From Spirochaetaceae bacterium (GTDB lineage: Bacteria > Spirochaetota > Spirochaetia > SZUA-6 > Bin103), in NCBI GenBank assembly GCA_026710565.1, contig JAPOQV010000638.1:1-9850 (forward strand): DNA of 9,850 bases, given 5' to 3'. The translations under genes were made by a program, and so were the position numbers. Each line of letters opens with the position of its first letter. The first letter of the stretch is position 1. Of this stretch, positions 1 through 6,890 are shown piece after piece. The notes under the pieces were generated by a model. It searched no databases, was not told where the DNA came from, and saw only the letters and a list, made by a program, of their open reading frames with translations.

Positions 1-46
1 CGAGTCCGTCCCCTGGGGCGCCGACGCGGTCGGGCCGGCGGATCTG

Positions 47-1639
47 GTGCTCGCGGTCGGAACCGCAGCGGTCGGAACCGCAGCGGTCGGAACCGCAGCG
101 GTCGGAACCGCAGCGGTCGGAACCGGGGCCGTGGGATCGGGCCGGGTCGCGACGGACGTAGAGTTGGCGTTCCTGCGCCGCGCCGGCTTCCGCGACTCGG
201 GGCGCGCGATGCGCAACATCGTCGGCATCGCCCATCGGTCGGGGGTGGGCGATGCGGCCGGGCGCGGGGACGGCGAGCAGCGCCGCACCCTGGCGCGCCT
301 GATGGTGCTGGCGCTCGACGATCTTGCCCGCAGCGCCGATCCGGACATGGCGCTCAACAACTGGGAGCGATTCGTGGCGGTGCAGCCCGACCCACGAGCG
401 CACCTGGCGCGCATGCTGGAGCAACCGGTGCGGTTGGGCCTGCTGCTGTCGATGTTCGCGACCAGCCAGTTCCTGGTCGATACCCTGGTGCGGAACCCGG
501 AGTTCCTGGACTGGATCGCCGACGAGCGCCGGCTGCACGGGCCGCGTTCGCTGCAGGCGATGCTGGGCGACCTGCGGGCGCTGTCGTCGGAGGCTGTCGA
601 CCACGAACGCTGGCTGAGCTCCATCCGGCTGTTCCGGCGCCGGGAGCTGCTGCGCATCGCTGCCCGCGACTTCTATCTCGGCGCTCCGATCGCGGTGACG
701 ACCGCCGAGCTGGCAACGGCCGCCGACGCGGTGGTGATTGTCGCGCTGGAGCGTATCGGCGCCGATCTGTACGGGGAGCTCGGCGACGGCGTGGCGATCC
801 TGGCGTTCGGCAAGCTGGGGGGGCGTGAGCTCAACTACAGCTCCGACATCGATCTGGCGACGGTGTACGACGCGCGCAGGGCCGGCCTGCGGGAGCGCGC
901 CGCGGCGCTCACTACCCGGCTGCGGCAGGATCTGAGCGCGCACACCGGCGAGCAGTACGCCTACCGGGTGGATCTCCGGCTGCGGCCATACGGCGGTTCC
1001 GGGGAGCTGGTCACCAGCTCGGCGGCCTTCGTCGACTACTACGAGCGGCACGCCGGACTGTGGGAGACGCAGGCGCTGCTGCGCTGCCGGGCCGTCGCCG
1101 GCGACATCGCGTTCGGGGAACGGCTGCTGGAACGCCTGCAGCCGGCCATCCGCCGCGGGTTCGGCCACGCCGAGGTGTCGGCGACGGTCGCCCGGATGCG
1201 GGACGCGCACACCGCTGCTTCGACGGCGGCGAGTGCGGGCCGGCTGCGGCGGGGCCTGGACGTCAAGAACGGCCGCGGCGGGATTCGCGACGTCGAGTTC
1301 CTGGTGCAGGGGCTGCAGCTCAGCAACGCGCGCGAGCATCCGCACGTGCTGACCGGGCATACTCCCACCGGCATCGAGCGTCTGGCGGAGTCGGGTCTGC
1401 TCGGCGACGATCGCGCACGGGTGCTGGCGGAGGACTATGCGCTGCTGCGCCGCACCGAGCACCTCCTGCAGGTGCTGGATGATCGCCAGGTGCATGCCAT
1501 CCCCGCCGACGGGCCGGCGTTGATCGCGCTGGCCCGTCGCCTGCTGGGCGCGGAGGCCACCGAGCGCACGCTGGTCGAGACGCTGGCGACGGTCACCGAG
1601 CGCGTCCATGCCGCCTATCGCGGCTGGTTGGACGCCTGA
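47..1639 (+). CDS. glnE: GlnE-family glutamine synthetase adenylyltransferase, single catalytic unit (5' extent unresolved)
   Basis: Nucleotidyltransferase family enzyme that in characterised bacteria adds AMP to, or removes it from, glutamine synthetase to tune ammonia assimilation in the cytoplasm. Numbering from the GTG at 47, the signatures are NNWERF (104-109), NPEFLDWI (150-157), GKLGGRELN (255-263) with the metal-binding SDIDL (266-270), RVDLRLRP (307-314), and RGGIRDVEF (410-418), followed by an EHLLQVLDDRQVH helix. This is one complete GlnE unit. Classical GlnE has two units in about 950 residues, and here the stop comes where the second unit should begin. The unit's C-terminal half looks like the deadenylylating (N-terminal) type, while its LVTSSAAF segment looks more like the adenylylating type. 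The first conserved block starts near residue 42 (FLRRAGF), after an AVGTA repeat. The frame stays open to the left edge, so more protein may lie upstream; 47 is only the first in-window start. It converges on glnB. Family certain, activity uncertain. Confidence 0.87.
   Translation: MLAVGTAAVGTAAVGTAAVGTAAVGTGAVGSGRVATDVELAFLRRAGFRDSGRAMRNIVGIAHRSGVGDAAGRGDGEQRRTLARLMVLALDDLARSADPDMALNNWERFVAVQPDPRAHLARMLEQPVRLGLLLSMFATSQFLVDTLVRNPEFLDWIADERRLHGPRSLQAMLGDLRALSSEAVDHERWLSSIRLFRRRELLRIAARDFYLGAPIAVTTAELATAADAVVIVALERIGADLYGELGDGVAILAFGKLGGRELNYSSDIDLATVYDARRAGLRERAAALTTRLRQDLSAHTGEQYAYRVDLRLRPYGGSGELVTSSAAFVDYYERHAGLWETQALLRCRAVAGDIAFGERLLERLQPAIRRGFGHAEVSATVARMRDAHTAASTAASAGRLRRGLDVKNGRGGIRDVEFLVQGLQLSNAREHPHVLTGHTPTGIERLAESGLLGDDRARVLAEDYALLRRTEHLLQVLDDRQVHAIPADGPALIALARRLLGAEATERTLVETLATVTERVHAAYRGWLDA
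53..127. repeat. 15-bp tandem repeat, four exact copies plus a partial fifth
   Basis: The unit GCGGTCGGAACCGCA is repeated exactly at 53-67, 68-82, 83-97 and 98-112, and a fifth copy matches for 13 bases from 113 before it decays. In the glnE frame it encodes AVGTA pentapeptides without shifting the frame. Copy number could change by slippage without breaking the reading frame. It lies just ahead of the first conserved GlnE block, so it is either a low-complexity N-terminal tail or non-coding sequence if translation starts further in, for example at the in-frame GTG at 131. Confidence 0.95.
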
Positions 1640-1655
1640 GGCAGGACGCCTGACG

Positions 1656-1692
1656 AAAAACCGAGGGCACCGCCGTCGCGGTGCCCTCGGTT
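1656..1692. terminator. Hairpin terminator shared by convergent glnE and glnB
   Basis: A perfect inverted repeat (1659-1673 with 1678-1692, 15 bp, four-base loop CGTC, very GC-rich core) lies between the glnE stop (1639) and the glnB stop (1715). On the minus strand the stem runs into TTTTT (1660-1656), the normal intrinsic terminator layout for the amtB-glnB unit. On the plus strand only two T residues follow, so it is weaker for glnE. No other gene signal is visible between the two stops. Confidence 0.9.
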
Positions 1693-1714
1693 CGGTGCGG
1701 AACGACGGTCCGCG

Positions 1715-2056
1715 CTACCCGATCGCCGCCTCTCCGCGCTCGCCGGAGCGGATGCGGATGCACTCCGGCAGGTCCAGGACGAAGATCTTGCCGTCTCCGA
1801 TCGAGTCGGTGCGGGCGCCGCGGATGATGGCGTCGGTGGTGCGGTCGACGAATCCCTCGTTGACCGCCACCTCCAGGCGCACCTTCTTGAGCAGGTTCAC
1901 CTCGGTCTCGACGCCTCGGTAGGTCTCCGTGTAGCCGCGCTGCTGGCCGCAGCCGAGCGCGTTGGTCACCGACATCTTGAAGACCTCCTCCTTGTAGAGC
2001 TCCTGCTTCACGTCGCCCAGCTTGTGGGGCTGTATGTACGCGATGATCAGTTTCAC
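1715..2056 (-). CDS. glnB: Nitrogen regulatory protein P-II (GlnB/GlnK type), lacking Tyr51
   Basis: Small trimeric cytoplasmic signal protein that senses ATP/ADP and 2-oxoglutarate and binds targets, above all the AmtB channel. It is 113 residues, the usual length. Conserved positions include G35, G37, Q39 and K58 around the T-loop, the GDGKIFV loop (87-93, with K90), and R101/R103 in the [11 protein letters not shown] tail that contacts nucleotide. The T-loop reads [17 protein letters not shown]. Tyr46 is present, but position 51 is Thr instead of the Tyr uridylylated by GlnD, and position 49 is Val instead of the Ser phosphorylated in cyanobacteria. Control is therefore probably by ligand binding alone. 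The start is GTG with an ideal AAGGAGG (2063-2069) six bases upstream. The gene begins 25 bp after the amtB stop on the same strand, so the two are almost certainly cotranscribed. GlnB and GlnK cannot be told apart by sequence; linkage to amtB favours GlnK-like function. Confidence 0.96.
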   Translation of the reverse strand: MKLIIAYIQPHKLGDVKQELYKEEVFKMSVTNALGCGQQRGYTETYRGVETEVNLLKKVRLEVAVNEGFVDRTTDAIIRGARTDSIGDGKIFVLDLPECIRIRSGERGEAAIG

Positions 2057-2062
2057 GTTTCG

Positions 2063-2069
2063 CCTCCTT
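2063..2069 (-). promoter_or_regulatory. Strong ribosome binding site of glnB
   Basis: On the minus strand AAGGAGG stands six bases before the GTG at 2056-2054. It decides the start codon and contrasts with the absence of a good site before amtB and the nifA-like gene. Confidence 0.85.
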
Positions 2070-2081
2070 GTTGGCCTATCC

Positions 2082-3434
2082 CTATTGGGACGAGAAAATC
2101 TGGAAGCCTGAGTACGCCTCGGCCCCGTGCTCGCCGATGTCCAGGCCGCGCAGTTCCTCCTCGCGGCTGACGCGCAATCCCATGACCGCCTTGATCACCG
2201 CGAACAGCACGAAGCCGGCCGCCATGGTCCAGGCGAACACCGCCACGACGCCCACGAACTGCACGCCGAGCTGGGCCAGGCCACCGCCGAAGAACAGGCC
2301 GGAGACGCCGCCGACGGCCTCGTTCGCGAACAGACCGACCGCCAGCGTGCCCCAGGCGCCGCACACGCCGTGCGCGGACACCGCGCCGATCGGATCGTCG
2401 ATCTTGCACACCTTGTCCAGCAGCTCGACCGAGAGCACGACCAGCACGCCGCCGAGCAGGCCGATCAGAACGGCCATGGCCGGCGCGACGAACGCGCAGC
2501 CGGCGGTGATCGACACCAGTCCGGCGATCGCGCCGTTGAGGGCGAAGGTGGGATCGGGCTTGCGGAACCAGATCCATGCGGTAAACAGGGCACCCACCGC
2601 GCCGGCGGCGGCGGCCAGGTTGGTGTTGAGGGCGATCAGGGCGATGCTCAGGTCGGTTCCGGCCACCGTGCTGCCGGCGTTGAAGCCGAACCAGCCGAAC
2701 CAGAGGATGAAGACGCCCAGCGACGCGAGCGGCAGGCTGTGGCCGGGGATGGCGCGCGCGGTCAGGCCGGCGCCGTTCTGCACGTACTTGCCGACCCGGG
2801 GGCCGATGACCATGGCGCCGACCAGGCCCAGCCAGCCGCCGGTGGAGTGGACGACGGTGGAGCCGGCGAAATCGGCGAAGCCGGGGCCCAGGTTGGCCAG
2901 CCAGCCACCGCCCCACGTCCAGTGGCCGACGATCGGATAGATCAGCGCGGTCACGAACACGCTGTACACCATGTAGGCGGGAAAGCGGGTCCGTTCGGCC
3001 ATGGAACCGGAGACGATCGTCGCCGCGGTGGCTGCGAACATCGCCTGGAACAGCCAGAAGGCGAAGTCGGAAGCGTTGCCGGTGCCGGCCGAGGTGAAGT
3101 TGGCCAGGAAGAAGTCGCTGCCGCCGAACAGGCCGGCCTTGCTGGCGCCGAACATGAGGGCGTAGCCGACGGCCCAGAACGAAAGCATGCCGATCGAGAA
3201 GTCCATGAGGTTCTTCATCAGGATGTTGGCCGCGTTCTTGGCCCTGGTGAGGCCCGTTTCGAGCATCGCGAAGCCGGCCTGCATCAGGAAGACCAGGACG
3301 GCCGCGAGCAGCGTCCATACCGTGTCGATCGCCAGGGCGTTGGAGTCGGCGTCCGCGAAGGCGGCGAGCGCGACCCCCAGGCCCAGGAGCACCAGGACAC
3401 GGCGCTTGGGTGGGTGCGGTAGTTTCATGTGCAT
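2082..3434 (-). CDS. amtB: Ammonium transporter, Amt/MEP/Rh family
   Basis: Inner-membrane trimeric channel for ammonium uptake. Numbering from the ATG at 3434 (450 residues), there is a cationic start (KLPHPPKRR) and a hydrophobic stretch to about residue 28 that may be a cleaved signal peptide. Eleven membrane helices follow, as usual for the family. Pore landmarks are the HWTWGGGW segment (171-178), Asp188 eight residues before the first pore His196 (STVVHSTGG), the FQAMFAAT and [11 protein letters not shown] phenylalanine gate regions, and the second pore His355 ([10 protein letters not shown]). The cytoplasmic tail [22 protein letters not shown] is the conserved part engaged by GlnK. The start is uncertain. 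A GTG at 3467 would lie upstream of the predicted sigma-54 transcript start and the ATG at 3434 also precedes it, so the ATG at 3428 (448 residues) is the best match to that promoter. Cotranscribed with glnB, 25 bp away. Confidence 0.95.
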   Translation of the reverse strand: MHMKLPHPPKRRVLVLLGLGVALAAFADADSNALAIDTVWTLLAAVLVFLMQAGFAMLETGLTRAKNAANILMKNLMDFSIGMLSFWAVGYALMFGASKAGLFGGSDFFLANFTSAGTGNASDFAFWLFQAMFAATAATIVSGSMAERTRFPAYMVYSVFVTALIYPIVGHWTWGGGWLANLGPGFADFAGSTVVHSTGGWLGLVGAMVIGPRVGKYVQNGAGLTARAIPGHSLPLASLGVFILWFGWFGFNAGSTVAGTDLSIALIALNTNLAAAAGAVGALFTAWIWFRKPDPTFALNGAIAGLVSITAGCAFVAPAMAVLIGLLGGVLVVLSVELLDKVCKIDDPIGAVSAHGVCGAWGTLAVGLFANEAVGGVSGLFFGGGLAQLGVQFVGVVAVFAWTMAAGFVLFAVIKAVMGLRVSREEELRGLDIGEHGAEAYSGFQIFSSQ

Positions 3435-3439
3435 TACGA

Positions 3440-3455
3440 AGCAAGGAACGTGCCA
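3440..3455 (-). promoter_or_regulatory. Sigma-54 (-24/-12) promoter of amtB-glnB
   Basis: Read on the minus strand, the sequence is TGGCACG, four bases (TTCC), then TTGCT, matching every position of the sigma-54 consensus TGGCACG-N4-TTGCW with the invariant GG and GC at -25/-24 and -13/-12. Counting from the -12 C (position 3441) puts transcription start near 3429, one base before the ATG at 3428. A sigma-54-dependent activator gene lies immediately upstream. Confidence 0.85.
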
Positions 3456-3473
3456 ACATCGGCGCACGAGACC

Positions 3474-3487
3474 TGTCGGCTCCTACA
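3474..3487. promoter_or_regulatory. Imperfect dyad TGTNGG-N2-CCNACA upstream of the amtB promoter
   Basis: The 14 bases TGTCGGCTCCTACA have arms TGTnGG and CCnACA. This resembles the NifA upstream activator site TGT-N10-ACA but with eight rather than ten central bases. It lies about 45-58 bases upstream of the predicted amtB transcription start, closer than typical NifA sites. It may be a regulator half-site pair or chance; shown as a candidate only. Confidence 0.3.
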
Positions 3488-3528
3488 GCCCACAGAGGCG
3501 TAGTTCATTCGTCCGTTTCTGACCGAAT

Positions 3529-3554
3529 GGTAGGAAAGAATTGGTTTTCCTACC
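3529..3554. promoter_or_regulatory. Inverted repeat between the nifA-like gene and amtB (candidate enhancer site or hairpin)
   Basis: GGTAGGAAA (3529-3537) and TTTCCTACC (3546-3554) form a perfect 9-bp inverted repeat with an 8-base AT-rich centre. Its centre is about 112 bp upstream of the predicted amtB start, the usual distance for an activator site of a sigma-54 promoter. Its half-site GTAGGA also occurs in the proximal dyad at 3474-3487. As RNA it could fold after the nifA-like stop, but no U-run follows, so a terminator is less likely. Confidence 0.5.
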
Positions 3555-3603
3555 GCATTGTGGGAACTGATCGGAGCGAACGGGTACCGGCTGCCGCTCG
3601 GAT

Positions 3604-5157
<1,554 letters not shown>

Positions 5158-5220
5158 CGCGTTGCACGCACTGCATCACACGACGGCGCCTTGTCCGAGG
5201 ATGGCCGGGCAGCGGTGGGC

Positions 5221-5250
5221 AAAAAAACGCCCGCCACGACGTGGCGAGCG
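5221..5250 (-). terminator. Intrinsic terminator in the nifA-like leader (attenuator or sRNA end)
   Basis: On the minus strand CGCTCGCCAC (5250-5241), loop GTC and GTGGCGGGCG (5237-5228) pair over ten positions with one G-U, directly followed by seven T residues (5227-5221). This is a textbook intrinsic terminator. It ends 63 bases before the nifA-like ATG, and no minus-strand gene lies upstream to be terminated, so it acts on a leader or a small RNA. Confidence 0.8.
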
Positions 5251-5288
5251 TCCTCCGCTGTAGTCAGCAGCGGAGAGGTCCGATAGTC
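5221..5288 (-). ncRNA. Putative ~68-nt structured RNA or attenuated 5' leader of the nifA-like gene
   Basis: From a predicted start near 5288 (see the promoter at 5295-5323) the minus-strand RNA would contain hairpin 1, CUCCGCUG (5260-5253 strand partner) with CAGCGGAG enclosing a seven-base loop at 5261-5267, two unpaired bases, then the terminator hairpin and U7. It could be a free small RNA or a regulatory leader with read-through into the nifA-like gene. The hexamer CCGCUG of hairpin 1 recurs just after the terminator (5215-5210), giving the CAGCGG arm an alternative partner. I do not recognise a known riboswitch class; the ANTAR-type two-hairpin motif was considered but the loop size does not fit. 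Confidence 0.5.
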
Positions 5289-5294
5289 GCGTCT

Positions 5295-5323
5295 ATTGTT
5301 CCGACCATCCGCCGTGCTGTCAA
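5295..5323 (-). promoter_or_regulatory. Sigma-70-type promoter driving leftward into the nifA-like leader
   Basis: On the minus strand a perfect -35 TTGACA (5323-5318), exactly 17 bases of spacer and AACAAT (5300-5295, four of six consensus positions) predict a transcript beginning near 5288. The resulting 5' leader would be about 130 bases long and contain both hairpins described here. Confidence 0.65.
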
Positions 5324-5458
5324 CAGAGCAGGCCAGCGTGCCCAGGCGAGCTGCGCGACGATGCTGAACCGATCGGGTGTGATGCCGCCGCCGATGGACA
5401 ACCGGACGCCTGTGAGGTCGGAGGTGTGCGTCCCTGCAAGCCACGACTGGGCAGTATG

Positions 5459-5472
5459 TACCGGCTCCGGTA
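5459..5472. promoter_or_regulatory. Dyad TACCGG-N2-CCGGTA, candidate operator
   Basis: Two perfect 6-base arms around CT form a compact dyad in the divergent intergenic region, centred about 80 bp upstream of the predicted aminotransferase transcript start and about 140 bp from the -35 of the leftward promoter. It has the form of a dimeric regulator site; the regulator is unknown. The rest of 5324-5510 shows nothing I can assign. Confidence 0.3.
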
Positions 5473-5510
5473 AAGAGGACAGTTGCGATCGGCGGGCCTT
5501 GGCGGAGTCG

Positions 5511-5539
5511 TTGACCCCGCCGTGGGTGGGCCGTATCCT
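5511..5539 (+). promoter_or_regulatory. Sigma-70-type promoter of the aminotransferase gene (leaderless transcript predicted)
   Basis: TTGACC (5511-5516), 17 bases of spacer and TATCCT (5534-5539) match the -35/-10 pattern well. Transcription would begin about seven bases after the -10, at 5546-5548, which is the GTG start codon itself. No Shine-Dalgarno-like sequence precedes that codon, which agrees with a leaderless mRNA. Confidence 0.6.
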
Positions 5540-5546
5540 CCGTCGC

Positions 5547-6890
5547 GTGTCCGACACAGCCGCGCCCCACCCGCTGGCCGCCGAGCTCAACCGGGTCCTT
5601 GAGCCCACCGTGATCGGCCGCTCGCTGTCCCGGCTGGGCACTCGCCTGTACTTTCCCAAGGGGGTGGTCGCCCAGTCGGCCGAAGCGTCCGAGCACGCCG
5701 ACCGCTTCAACGCGACGGTGGGTCTTGCCGCCAGCGGCGGCGAGCCGATGCACCTGCCGGCGATCGCCGAGCGCCTGCCCGGCCTGACCGCGGATGAGGC
5801 GTTCGCGTATGCGCCTACCGCCGGGATACCCGCCCTCCGGGACCGCTGGGGGGAGGAGTTGCGGGCCAAGAACCCTTCGCTGAGATCGGCGGTGTCGCGG
5901 CCGGTCGTGACGGCGGGCCTTACCGCCGGGATCGGCATGGCGTCCGACCTGTTCGTGGATGCCGATGATCCGGTGCTGCTGCCGGACTTGGTCTGGGGCA
6001 ACTACCGGCTGATCATGGGCGAACGGCGCGGCGCCCGCGTCGAGGGCTACCCGTTCTTCGCCGGGGATGCCATGGACGTGGACGCCGTGCAACGGACTCT
6101 CTCCCAACATCAGGCGGGGGCCAAGGTCGTGGCCATGTTCAACTTCCCGCACAACCCGACCGGCTACTCCCCCAACCGGGCGGAAGCGGAACGGCTGACC
6201 GCGATCCTCGCCGAGGCGGCCGAGCGCGGCCTGCAGCTCGTGGTGCTGGTCGACGACGCCTACCACGGTCTGTTCTACGAAGAGGAGACGCTCAAGGAGT
6301 CGCTGTTCGCCCGCCTCGCGAACCTGCATCCGAACCTGCTGGCGATCAAGATCGACGGACCGACCAAGGAAGAGTACGTCTGGGGCTTCAGGATCGGCTT
6401 CGTCACCGTCGGCGCCGCCGGCCTGGGCGACGAGCACCACCGGGCGTTCGAGCAGAAGGCGATGGCGGCCATCCGCTCCACGGTGTCCAGCGCCAACCGG
6501 ATGGCGCAGCACCTGGTGCTGGCCGCCCTGGACCACCCCGAGCACTCCCGGCAGCGCGACGCCAACCAGGAAGAGTTGCGGCGGCGCTATCTGACCACGG
6601 TCCGCGAGGTCGGCAAGCGGTCGAGCGCGGCGATCCGGCCGCTGCCGTTCAACTCCGGCTACTTCATGTGCTTCCACCTGCCGGGAGGGACCGCCGAAGA
6701 GGTACGGCGCTACCTCCTGTACGAACGTGGCATCGGCACGATCTCGGTCGACGCCGACCACCTGCGAGTGGCGTTCGCGGGCGTCGATACCGCGGATCTG
6801 CCCGAGCTGTATGCCGAGATCTACGCCGCCGCCGACCGGTGTGCGGTCCAGGCGGAACCGGCTGGAGGTGTCGCGGCGGCGAGCCGTTGA
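5547..6890 (+). CDS. PLP-dependent aminotransferase, class I/II fold
   Basis: Cytoplasmic fold-type I pyridoxal-phosphate enzyme of 447 residues; the amino-donor and keto-acid substrates cannot be told from sequence. Features include the substrate-side FNATVG and YAPTAGIPALRDRW segments, NFPHNPTGYS with the cofactor-contacting Asn, VDDAYHGLFYEEE with the Asp/Tyr pair, the Schiff-base lysine in KIDGPTKEEYVWGFRIGF, and a C-terminal Arg (HLRVAFAGV) that should bind the substrate carboxylate. The start is the GTG at 5547, since the family opens with MSD followed by HPLAAELN. The same frame stays open upstream to 5241, but that stretch has unlike composition, shows no family similarity and holds the promoter. 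It ends by overlapping the next gene by four bases. An aminotransferase beside nitrogen-control genes suggests amino-acid metabolism, but it is transcribed away from them. Confidence 0.88.
   Translation: MSDTAAPHPLAAELNRVLEPTVIGRSLSRLGTRLYFPKGVVAQSAEASEHADRFNATVGLAASGGEPMHLPAIAERLPGLTADEAFAYAPTAGIPALRDRWGEELRAKNPSLRSAVSRPVVTAGLTAGIGMASDLFVDADDPVLLPDLVWGNYRLIMGERRGARVEGYPFFAGDAMDVDAVQRTLSQHQAGAKVVAMFNFPHNPTGYSPNRAEAERLTAILAEAAERGLQLVVLVDDAYHGLFYEEETLKESLFARLANLHPNLLAIKIDGPTKEEYVWGFRIGFVTVGAAGLGDEHHRAFEQKAMAAIRSTVSSANRMAQHLVLAALDHPEHSRQRDANQEELRRRYLTTVREVGKRSSAAIRPLPFNSGYFMCFHLPGGTAEEVRRYLLYERGIGTISVDADHLRVAFAGVDTADLPELYAEIYAAADRCAVQAEPAGGVAAASR

Noticed and set aside
53..127. Possible CRISPR or origin-type iterons in the 15-bp repeats
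   Set aside because: The copies are directly abutting with no spacers and keep the reading frame of the adjacent gene; no replication gene is nearby.
1630..1653. Ten-base direct repeat GGACGCCTGA spanning the glnE stop (1630-1639 and 1644-1653)
   Set aside because: Short, GC-rich and period 14; it could be a small duplication but has no flanking signature of a mobile element and no evident function.
2053..3459. Long frames on both strands overlapping amtB
   Set aside because: Their translations are low-complexity Arg/Gly/Ala/Glu text without membrane segments, while the amtB frame carries every channel landmark.
3456..3603. Canonical NifA site TGT-N10-ACA upstream of amtB
   Set aside because: Searching by eye on both strands found only TGT-N8-ACA (3474-3487); the canonical spacing is absent.
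5253..5275. Hairpin 1 of the nifA-like leader as an ANTAR-protein target or known riboswitch
   Set aside because: ANTAR targets have paired stems with six-base loops of fixed A1 and G4; this loop has seven bases (or four with a bulge), and the second hairpin has a three-base loop.
5241..5546. Extension of the aminotransferase frame upstream to 5241
   Set aside because: The extra ~100 residues lack similarity to the family N-terminus, include the TTGACC/TATCCT promoter and have no ribosome site at their start.
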